This document shows, one piece after another, positions 1-5,391 of a DNA stretch of 8,133 nucleotides (its first letter is position 1; each line of letters begins with the position of its first letter). The notes beneath the pieces were generated by a model, which worked only from the letters and a program-made list of their open reading frames with translations, ran no database searches and had not been told where the DNA came from. Origin of the DNA: Candidatus Sericytochromatia bacterium (GTDB taxonomy: Bacteria > Cyanobacteriota > Sericytochromatia > JACMPN01). The position numbers and the translations under genes are program-made. Where the stretch lies: the NCBI GenBank assembly GCA_014377495.1, contig JACMPN010000537.1:1-8133 (forward strand), given 5' to 3'.

Positions 1-134
1 GATTTTATGGCGATGCCCTGGAGCAGGGGGGAGTGCTCGTCGCCGCCGACCTGACGGGGACGACGGTGACGCCCAGTCTGGTCCATACGGTCTTTCAGGA
101 ACATGCTGGCCGCATGTCCGCCCTGTTGGTCTGA
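1..134 (+). CDS. C-terminal end of a small conserved protein, possibly general-stress (17M-like)
   Basis: An open frame enters from the left edge (first full codon at position 3) and ends at TGA 132-134, leaving the last 43 residues. The visible part contains YGDALEQGGVLVAAD, then a short linker and VFQEHAGRMSALLV. A 'YxxAL-GGxLVxV' strand followed by an amphipathic helix with 'HGA/HAG' is typical of small stress-associated proteins related to the general stress protein 17M family, and the match here is by eye only. The codon use is GC-rich and matches the neighbours. There is no obvious poly-T terminator before the next gene. What is seen is only the C-terminus, so the family call is tentative, whereas the reading frame itself is well supported. 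Confidence 0.55.
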   Translation, partial: FYGDALEQGGVLVAADLTGTTVTPSLVHTVFQEHAGRMSALLV

Positions 135-222
135 ACAACGCTGCCTGTCCGTCGTAAAGCAGCGACAGCTAGCCCCACGCCATCATCAATACGGTTCCTA
201 TCTCAACATGTAGGGACTCACC

Positions 223-228
223 AAGGAG
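223..228 (+). promoter_or_regulatory. Strong ribosome binding site of the 25-residue miniprotein
   Basis: AAGGAG lies 7 bases before the ATG at 236. It is among the best Shine-Dalgarno matches in the window and is the main reason for believing that such a short frame is translated. Confidence 0.7.
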
Positions 229-235
229 ACTTACC

Positions 236-313
236 ATGGGTAAATACTTAATCGGCTGGTTGCTCGGCGTCCCCACGATCGTCCTGGTGATCGCCTACCT
301 CATCTTCCGGTAA
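236..313 (+). CDS. 25-residue single-span membrane miniprotein
   Basis: The frame from ATG 236 to TAA 311-313 encodes 25 residues: a short charged/aromatic start (MGKYLIGW), an almost uninterrupted hydrophobic stretch (residues 8-24) with one proline at 13, and a terminal Arg. This is the design of a single transmembrane helix. Support comes from AAGGAG at a 7-base distance, the absence of any competing gene, and a terminator-like hairpin about 40 bases downstream (355-386), which together make a complete small transcription unit. Tiny proteins of this kind (WLxGVPxxxLVIxYL) occur as 'hypothetical' or 'small membrane protein' entries in several bacterial groups. No function is known to me. 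It could be a partner of an inner-membrane complex or a stress-induced miniprotein, but that is inference. Confidence 0.7.
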   Translation: MGKYLIGWLLGVPTIVLVIAYLIFR

Positions 314-354
314 CCCGACACCCGGACACGGGTCGGCAGACAGCACGCACAGAC

Positions 355-392
355 AAGGCCCCCGGCACCATCGCCGCAGGGGCCTTGTTGTT
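355..392 (+). terminator. Terminator-like hairpin after the miniprotein
   Basis: AAGGCCCC (355-362) pairs perfectly with GGGGCCTT (379-386) around a 16-base loop, followed by TTGTTGTTG. The 8-bp stem and T-rich tail suggest an intrinsic terminator. The loop is long and the T-run is interrupted by G, so efficiency is uncertain. It separates the miniprotein from the alkyltransferase gene. Confidence 0.5.
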
Positions 393-442
393 GCGCCGGG
401 AGCAGGGCGATATCCTGCCCAAACATACCAGGAAGGAACCGG

Positions 443-982
443 ATGACCTGCCACACGATCATGACCAGTCCGCTCGGCGAGGTGGTCCTGACTTCGGACG
501 GGACCTCGCTGATCGGCGTGTACTTTCCAGAACACACGCACGGACCGGCCCAGGCGGCCCGGGGTCCCCGACAGGATGACGCCGCGCCATTTCCAGCTGC
601 CAGACTGCAACTGGCGGCCTACTTCGCCGGGACCCGGACGGCCTTCGAGCTGCCGCTGGCCGGAATGGGAACGCCTTTCCAACAACGGGTCTGGGCCGGG
701 CTGATGACGATCCCCTTCGGTGAGACGATGTCCTATGGCGAGTTGGCCGGCCGCATCGGCAACGCCAACGCCTCCCGGGCCGTCGGATTGGCGAACGGGC
801 GGAATCCGCTCTCGATCATCGTCCCCTGCCACCGGGTCATCGGCGCCAACGGCACGCTCGTCGGATACGGGGGCGGACTGGACCGCAAGCAGCGCCTGCT
901 GGCCCTCGAGGCGGCGGTGTACAACGCCCGGCCGCCAGCGTTGCAACAGCTCACGCCCCCCGGTCCCCAGGACGCCGGCTGA
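443..982 (+). CDS. ogt: Methylated-DNA--[protein]-cysteine S-methyltransferase (O6-alkylguanine repair)
   Basis: This 179-residue cytoplasmic protein removes alkyl groups from O6-alkylguanine (and O4-alkylthymine) in DNA by irreversible transfer to its own cysteine. The N-terminal domain begins at residues 7-28 (TSPLGEVVLTSDG...GVYF). The catalytic domain starts near residue 77 with TPFQQRVW. It contains SYGELA (97-102, Tyr98), SRAVGLANGRNP (111-122, with the Arg finger at 112 and the Asn hinge at 118), and the active-site motif PCHRV (128-132, Cys129), followed by GYGGGLDRKQRLLALE. All key residues are present. Length is normal for stand-alone Ogt/MGMT, and there is no Ada transcription-factor domain. 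The start at ATG 443 is supported by GGAAGGA 5 bases upstream. A proline-rich tail of about 20 residues is variable in the family. The gene stands alone and converges with the TPR gene. Confidence 0.95.
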   Translation: MTCHTIMTSPLGEVVLTSDGTSLIGVYFPEHTHGPAQAARGPRQDDAAPFPAARLQLAAYFAGTRTAFELPLAGMGTPFQQRVWAGLMTIPFGETMSYGELAGRIGNANASRAVGLANGRNPLSIIVPCHRVIGANGTLVGYGGGLDRKQRLLALEAAVYNARPPALQQLTPPGPQDAG

Positions 983-1049
983 GGCTGCGCGCAAGGCGAT
1001 GACTGCGTCAGTCCCATTCGGCCATCCACGTTGCATGTGCGACAGGTGG

Positions 1050-1068
1050 GTGACGGTCGAATCGTCAC
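1050..1068. repeat. Short inverted repeat between convergent genes
   Basis: GTGACG (1050-1055) and CGTCAC (1063-1068) form a 6-bp stem around GTCGAAT. A second small hairpin, GACTG-CGT-CAGTC, lies at 1001-1013. Neither has a T-run. They may help end transcripts or block exonucleases between the convergent ogt and TPR genes, but no clear intrinsic terminator is seen in this 104-base gap. Confidence 0.3.
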
Positions 1069-1086
1069 GTCATCGAACCGGGCGGA

Positions 1087-2067
1087 TCAACTGCCGAAAA
1101 ACAGGTAGCCCGTGAAGCCGTAGACGCCCAGCAGTTCCGCCGGGGCCGCCGCCGCCGGAGCCCAGGCCTCGCAGCGCAGACTGCCGTGGATCTCGACTGG
1201 CAGGAACGTCCGGGCGAAGGCCATCGCCTCCTCGGCATTGCGGGCGACAACCTCGAACTGGCGGTAAAAGCCCGAGCGGTACTTCTGGCCGGCGAACGGT
1301 TCTTTCCACAGCCCTTCCAGGGTCAGCTCGCCTAAAAAGGCATCTGTCGCCGTCTCGTTGCGAAACTCGCGGATGAGCCGGAACGGGGCTTGCAGCGAGC
1401 GGGAAAAGTCTACCGCAGCCACGGCCCGGAGGATCGCCCCGTCCTGGTCCTGCCGGCCCCGCCAGAGGGCCTGGGCCATCCCGGACAGGATCAGGCCCAA
1501 GGCGTGCTGGGCCTCGTCTTCGTCCGGCTTCAAGGCAAGATGGGCCTCCGCCACGGCAATGGCGGCGTCCCACTGTCCCAGCCCGCAATGGGCGTCGACC
1601 CGCAGGGCGTCGGTTTCCAGCCGGACGATCTGGCTTTCGGTCTCGACGCTCGCCGCGGCCGCCAGGCAGGCGCCAAAGTCACCCTGCATTAAAAAGGCGA
1701 TGGCCCGCTGGTAATGCAGATCCGGCAGGTCGCCATCGTCGCAGCCGGCAGCCTCGTCAAACGCCGCAAATGCCGGCTCGAACTGCCCGGACTCTGCGTG
1801 CAGCTTGCCCAGCTTCAGCCACAGGGCCGCCACCTTCGGATGCTGCAACAGGCCGGCCTTCAGGACCGACACGGCCGTATCGGTTGCCCCGAGCATGTCG
1901 TGGGCGTCCGCCTCGATCAGGTAAGCCTCATGCCTGCCCAGTTGCCTGAGGTCTAAGGCGGTCTTGAGGGCCTTTTCCGGGTCCTGGGCATTCAGTTGGC
2001 CAAAGGCCTTGGCGGTCAGACGTTCGGCCTTGGCGACCGGATCGGTCCAGCGATCGAACAATCCCAT
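1087..2067 (-). CDS. Tetratricopeptide-repeat protein with an unrecognised C-terminal domain
   Basis: This is a 326-residue protein without signal peptide or membrane span, so probably cytoplasmic. After an N-terminal part starting MGLFDRW, residues about 22-200 are helical repeats with TPR-like periodicity: 48-78 (ALEADAHD-type helix, then LKAGLLQHP), 79-110 (ALWLKLGKLHAESGQFEPAFAAF), 115-141 and 156-184 (AHCGLGQWDAAIAVAEAHL). TPRs are protein-binding scaffolds. Residues about 224-326 differ: rich in aromatic residues (FRLIREFRNE, LWKEPFAG, YRSGFYRQFEV, YGFTGYLFFGS), apparently alpha/beta, and not recognised. ATG 2067 has no strong Shine-Dalgarno sequence. It lies 3 bases after the stop of the Lgt-like ORF on the same strand, so translational coupling is likely. 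The partner is unknown. Confidence 0.8.
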   Translation of the reverse strand: MGLFDRWTDPVAKAERLTAKAFGQLNAQDPEKALKTALDLRQLGRHEAYLIEADAHDMLGATDTAVSVLKAGLLQHPKVAALWLKLGKLHAESGQFEPAFAAFDEAAGCDDGDLPDLHYQRAIAFLMQGDFGACLAAAASVETESQIVRLETDALRVDAHCGLGQWDAAIAVAEAHLALKPDEDEAQHALGLILSGMAQALWRGRQDQDGAILRAVAAVDFSRSLQAPFRLIREFRNETATDAFLGELTLEGLWKEPFAGQKYRSGFYRQFEVVARNAEEAMAFARTFLPVEIHGSLRCEAWAPAAAAPAELLGVYGFTGYLFFGS

Positions 2068-2070
2068 CGA

Positions 2071-2205
2071 TCAGGCCCAACCTTGCCGGGTGTTGCCGGC
2101 GGCCAAACGGCGGGCGACGGGGTAAGCGACGCCGAAACCCATGACCAGCAGCAGACCGTAGGCGGAGAGGTGGATGGTGCCGAGCGAAAATAAATGGGGG
2201 TGCAT
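2071..2205 (-). pseudogene. lgt: Lgt N-terminal fragment (prolipoprotein diacylglyceryl transferase), 44 codons
   Basis: The minus-strand frame from ATG 2205 to TGA 2073-2071 encodes 44 residues beginning MHPHLFSLGTIHLSAYGLLL and continuing with a hydrophobic span and VARRL. This matches the typical Lgt opening: a short start, 'xxxLGPIxIxxYGLLL', the first transmembrane helix, then basic residues. Full Lgt is about 260-300 residues with seven spans and moves diacylglycerol from phosphatidylglycerol to lipoprotein cysteines. Here everything after the first helix is missing, and the last residues (NTRQGWA) do not look like Lgt. The start and a possible ribosome site (AGGA, 8 bases upstream) are intact. 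It may be a truncated remnant still serving as the leader cistron of the TPR gene 3 bases downstream, or a real one-span small protein. It cannot be a working transferase. Confidence 0.5.
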
Positions 2206-2239
2206 GCCACTTATCCTATCAGCGCCGTCAGACACGGTA

Positions 2240-2704
2240 CAGAGCCTGGCGATTGGATATAAAAGGCGAAGTCATCAGGTGCCGCGCGGAGAGTTGCATG
2301 CGCCTCACCACCTAATGCGCCATGCCGGTCAGGTGATCAGTCAGGAGCGCCTATTGGCCCACATCAAGAACCTGCGTCGGAAAGTCGATGCCGACCATGA
2401 CACCAAGTTGATCCGGACGGTACGGCGGCTGAAGACGCTGATCGACGACCTGCTGGCCCTGGCCCGCCTCGATGCGGCTCCCTGGTCAGGCAAGCGCCGA
2501 TACTGCACCGTGCAGCTGGTGCGGATTTTCGACCGGTTCTTCCAGGTGGACGACGTCACGGAAGGACGGCCAGGATCCGGTCTGGGTCTGGCGATCGCCC
2601 AAGTCATCGCCCAATCCCATGACGGACGGTTGACCGTGATCAGCGAGCCTGGAATCGGCAGCACATTCACCCTGCAGTTACCGTTACACGCCGGTCACGT
2701 CTAG
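2240..2704 (+). pseudogene. In-frame mosaic remnant of a response regulator plus sensor histidine kinase
   Basis: A single frame, open from 2174 (ATG) to TAG 2702-2704, carries pieces of two families; residue numbers count from 2174. Residues 24-84 resemble the OmpR/PhoB winged-helix domain: RRSHQVPRGEL, LMRHAGQVISQERLLAH, then directly IKNLRRKVD and TKLIRTVR. The loop and helix normally between LLAH and IKNLRRK (about 20 residues) are absent. Residues 85-101 (RLKTLIDDLLALARLDA) match the end of a kinase HisKA domain, but the sensor and phospho-histidine are missing. Residues 117-171 match the last part of HATPase_c: F box RIFDRFFQ, G2 box GSGLGLA (134-140), SEPGIGSTF. N and G1 boxes are missing. 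No receiver domain remains. It cannot phosphorylate or receive phosphate. I see no good ribosome site at 2174, whose first codons run antisense to the Lgt fragment. Confidence 0.7.
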
Positions 2705-4182
2705 AAGCTGTTGTTGAAGTTCAGGAACAGCTGCCGATCCTCGGCGGAAATCGCCGCATCGATCAAGATGATGGTCGACCGGTTCCAGCCGATGCGGAGA
2801 CCCGCCCCCGTCGAAAACTGCAGCTTGTCCAAACGGGGCACGAACGGCAGATCCCCCACCGCCCCGGCATCCACGAAGGGTGTCACCGCAAACGTCAGGT
2901 TCTGCCCCCAGAAATCCACTTCGGCAAAGGTATGCCGCAGTTCGACGTTCGCAAACGCCACCGTGCGACCGAGGAAACGATTCGGCTTGAACCCCCGCAA
3001 CGTCTGCGACCCGCCCAAAGCCTTGACGCTGCCTTCGGCACTCCACTGGTCTTGAAACTCGAAGAACGGGGCCTGATCGCCGAAAATCGTCCCCAGACCC
3101 GTGCGGGTGGCAAGGACCGTACGCTTCAGGTGCTCCGGGAAGAGCTTCATGTAGGTCCTGGCCATCAGCAGGACCTTGTCGAAGGCCACAGCCGAGCCGA
3201 TCACCGGCGACGAAAACTCGTTGCCCAGCTCGAAGACCATGCCGCTCGTGGGATCGGGCTCGAAGTCCCGGGTGTCGTACATCAGGGTGGTCTGCAGCAG
3301 CGACACCAGACCACCCTGCCGCCCGAAAACCGTGCCCCGGGCCACGTCCTCGTCCAGCCGGGAGGCCCCGTTCGGGACGGGGCGCTTTTCGCCGGTCACC
3401 GGATCGACGGCCAGGGAATTGACCCCCTGAAAGGTGCTATACGTCAGGTGCTGCAGCTCATAACCACCCAACAACCGCCAATTGCCGTCGAACAGCGACC
3501 GTTCGGCCTTAAGATTCATCATCAGGTCCTTTTCGCGGAAGTTATGGTACTTCACGTCGGTGACCTGATCCACCTCACCCGCCCCCCGGCCCGGCCGGAT
3601 GCCGTTCAATTGCGAGTTGTACTTCGGATAGTCGATGTTGCCGGGCAACGGATTCAGCGTTTGCTCGGTCAAGCCGAAATACAGCTTGTTCGGATGATCC
3701 TGATACCGCATGTCGAACTTGACCCGCCACGGCGAATCCCACACGAACGGTGCATCCAGGCTGAGTTTGACCACCTGATCGTCGAACTGCGACTGATTCA
3801 GCTGGATGCCCAGCTTCGTCGTGTAAGGCGTGTAGGCAAACAGTCGATCGTTCCTGTTGCCGTTGTAGTACAGGTACCCGTTGAAACCGGCCGCCACGCC
3901 GCTGACCGGATCCAGCGACAGGTTCGGCAGACCTGTGACGAACCAGCCTATTTTCTTCTTCGCCAGCTCATTGGCGGACAGGAGGCGTTGGCGTGACACG
4001 TAGTCCGGCACGTTGGCCTCACTGTCACTGGCGCTTGCCCCCACGTCACTGGCCTGCGGCACCGCCACGGCATCACTGCCGGCCGCCACCCGTAAGGATT
4101 CGGCGAGGGCCGGCAAAGGCAGCAGGCACAGAGCCAGAGCGCCGGCCATCGACACACGGGACACGTGACGGGTGACTGTCAT
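2701..4182 (-). CDS. Omp85/BamA-TamA family outer-membrane beta-barrel protein without visible POTRA domains
   Basis: This is a predicted 493-residue outer-membrane barrel. ATG 4182 is preferred over an in-frame TTG at 4206, because GGAAGG lies 8 bases before it and the signal peptide then begins cleanly: MTVTRHVSRVSMAGALALCL...ALA, cleaved before ESLRV (after residue 27). Residues 79-95 (GWFVTGLPNLSLDPVSG) plus GYLYYNG resemble the short N-terminal module seen in some Omp85 proteins. Typical barrel signs are YDTRDFEPDPTSGMVFELG (302-320), the substrate-loop motif LRGF (395-398, family consensus VRGF/Y) and a terminal strand ending in Phe (LFLNFNNSF). No POTRA repeats are seen between the signal and the barrel; only a ~50-residue polar linker is present. 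The family inserts or exports proteins at the outer membrane, but the substrate here is unknown. It converges with the mosaic remnant, and their stop codons overlap. Confidence 0.88.
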   Translation of the reverse strand: MTVTRHVSRVSMAGALALCLLPLPALAESLRVAAGSDAVAVPQASDVGASASDSEANVPDYVSRQRLLSANELAKKKIGWFVTGLPNLSLDPVSGVAAGFNGYLYYNGNRNDRLFAYTPYTTKLGIQLNQSQFDDQVVKLSLDAPFVWDSPWRVKFDMRYQDHPNKLYFGLTEQTLNPLPGNIDYPKYNSQLNGIRPGRGAGEVDQVTDVKYHNFREKDLMMNLKAERSLFDGNWRLLGGYELQHLTYSTFQGVNSLAVDPVTGEKRPVPNGASRLDEDVARGTVFGRQGGLVSLLQTTLMYDTRDFEPDPTSGMVFELGNEFSSPVIGSAVAFDKVLLMARTYMKLFPEHLKRTVLATRTGLGTIFGDQAPFFEFQDQWSAEGSVKALGGSQTLRGFKPNRFLGRTVAFANVELRHTFAEVDFWGQNLTFAVTPFVDAGAVGDLPFVPRLDKLQFSTGAGLRIGWNRSTIILIDAAISAEDRQLFLNFNNSF

Positions 4183-4331
4183 GAGCGGGACCTTCCGGAT
4201 GGGCAATGAACAAGGGCTGGCACGCCGGCCGCGTGTAACGCCAGGATGACCATACCAAAGGGTTTGTGAAGGAATCCGGAAGGGCCGTCAGGTGCCGGGA
4301 GCAATCCCATCGGGCAGAATGGGCCAAAAGC

Positions 4332-4369
4332 AAAAAAGCTTCCTGACAGACCCAGTCTGTCGGGAAGCT
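4332..4369 (-). terminator. Intrinsic terminator of the duplicated-repeat lipoprotein gene
   Basis: Read on the minus strand, AGCTTCC-C-GACAGA, loop CTGGG, TCTGTC-A-GGAAGCT form a 14-position stem with one C/A mismatch, directly followed by TTTTTT. It sits about 20 bases after the stop of the lipoprotein gene and is a textbook rho-independent terminator. It makes readthrough into the Omp85 gene downstream unlikely. Confidence 0.9.
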
Positions 4370-4389
4370 CAAAGCCGATTGGAAAGGGA

Positions 4390-5070
4390 CTACTTGCTGT
4401 TCTTTTCCATGTAGTGGTTGGTGGCCGTGTTGGTGGCGGCGTGACCATGGCCGAAACCGGCACTCGCTTCGACCTTCTGGGTGGTGGTCGCGTAGTGACC
4501 GGGGATGGTCCAGTCCATCAGGCGGCCGCTGCCGTCTTCGTCCGGCTGGTTCTTGCTGAAGGCGATGAACGCGTACTTGGAACCCGTCGCCTGGGGTGCG
4601 AGGATCAGCTCGGTGACCGGATGCTTCCAGTCGGACTTGATGTAGTTCTTGATCGCCCGGGTGGCGGCGGCGACGAGGGCCGGATCCTGGTGCTTGCGGG
4701 CGGCGACGCTCGCCACAAAGGAGATCTGCACGTTGGGCTTCTGGGTGATCATGGCGTAGGTACCCGACCGGTAAAGCACCGTGGTCGGGTCCTGCTTGTC
4801 GGCGGCAATGTTCAGGAAGGCATACTTGGGCGCACCGGCACTCTGGCCGCTGACCATCTGCGTGCGGCTCTCGAAGTCGCTGGTTTCCATCTCGGCCCAG
4901 ATCTGCTCGGCGACCTTGTGGATCTGGGCGAACGGGTCGGTGGCCTTCGCCAGGCTCTGTACGGCGGCGGCGGTGGGCATCATGGCCATCCGGGCGGTGG
5001 ATCCGCAACCCACGGTGAGGGCGGCGAGGGCGAGGCCAAGGGTCGTACCGATCAGCGAAACACGCATCAT
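4390..5070 (-). CDS. Lipoprotein of unknown function with an internal duplication
   Basis: This is a 226-residue protein with a lipoprotein signal: MMRVSLIGTTLGLALAALTVGC, lipobox ending at Cys22. The mature protein is therefore expected to be lipid-anchored in the envelope. Two related segments are visible: residues 82-111, starting KYAF and ending GTYAMITQK, and residues 165-199, starting KYAF and ending GHYATTTQK. Between them lies a likely helical segment (126-150). The C-terminus is His/Asn-rich (HGHAATNTATNHYMEKNSK). I do not recognise the family. ATG 5070 is followed at once by a second ATG (5067); AAGGAAG a few bases upstream could serve either. The gene has a promoter with a perfect -35 box (near 5193) and its own strong terminator, so it is a single-gene unit. 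Confidence 0.85.
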   Translation of the reverse strand: MMRVSLIGTTLGLALAALTVGCGSTARMAMMPTAAAVQSLAKATDPFAQIHKVAEQIWAEMETSDFESRTQMVSGQSAGAPKYAFLNIAADKQDPTTVLYRSGTYAMITQKPNVQISFVASVAARKHQDPALVAAATRAIKNYIKSDWKHPVTELILAPQATGSKYAFIAFSKNQPDEDGSGRLMDWTIPGHYATTTQKVEASAGFGHGHAATNTATNHYMEKNSK

Positions 5071-5391
5071 TGTCTTCCTTCTGTGGGTGACCGGGGGACG
5101 TAGGGACGAAACATCGGGCGACCGCAGCCTGCCCAGGGCGTCTGATTAAATAAACCTTAAGATAAGACTATAATGCGTGTAAGATTTGCACATGTCAAGC
5201 CTCGGGTCCGCAGGTTTTGCACGGGATGGCACAGGGGGCACGACCAGGCCCCGCCGCAGGGGGCGCGATCGGGCCGGCCGGCCGGAGCGGCTGGGGATCG
5301 GGGGGGGCCGGCGGGTAAAAAGTGACGGATCCGGGTATACCTTGATGACCTAGAGGCGTTAGGTACGCCCGTTGCCGAAAGTGGTTTGCCG
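5071..5391. other. 321-base divergent intergenic region
   Basis: No gene is seen here. The part nearest the lipoprotein gene has an A/T-rich patch (about 5144-5175) with its promoter. The middle (about 5220-5320) is extremely G/C-rich, with a GGCCGGCCGGCCGG run (5272-5285) and eight consecutive G (5300-5307). The part next to the + gene contains the palindrome GGTATACC (5334-5341) and the inverted repeat GGCGT-TAGGT-ACGCC (5355-5369), possible operator sites. A TATAAT on the + strand (5169-5174) lacks a good -35 partner. Confidence 0.5.
5168..5198 (-). promoter_or_regulatory. Sigma-70-type promoter of the duplicated-repeat lipoprotein gene
   Basis: On the minus strand a perfect -35 hexamer TTGACA (5198-5193) is followed by CATTAT at 17-base spacing (5175-5170) or TTATAG at 19 bases. 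The -10 choice is ambiguous. The implied leader is about 90 bases before ATG 5070. Confidence 0.55.

Noticed and set aside
248..1036. Long minus-strand open frame opposite the alkyltransferase gene
   Set aside because: It is antisense to a gene with a complete PCHRV active site, has Arg/Gly-rich random-looking composition, and crosses the miniprotein and terminator.
2174..2239. First 22 codons of the mosaic frame as genuine coding sequence
   Set aside because: They are partly antisense to the Lgt fragment, show no similarity to response regulators, and lack a ribosome site.
2932..3996. 354-codon plus-strand open frame opposite the Omp85 gene
   Set aside because: The opposite strand has a signal peptide, RGF motif and barrel pattern; this frame has no recognisable domain and arises from high GC content.
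4073..5008. Minus-strand frame overlapping the ends of the Omp85 and lipoprotein genes
   Set aside because: It would run through the strong terminator at 4332-4369 and both genes' signal or terminal regions; composition is Arg/Pro-rich as expected of a shifted frame.
5169..5174. Plus-strand TATAAT as promoter of the barrel gene
   Set aside because: There is no acceptable -35 hexamer at 16-18 bases and the gene starts over 200 bases away through very GC-rich DNA.
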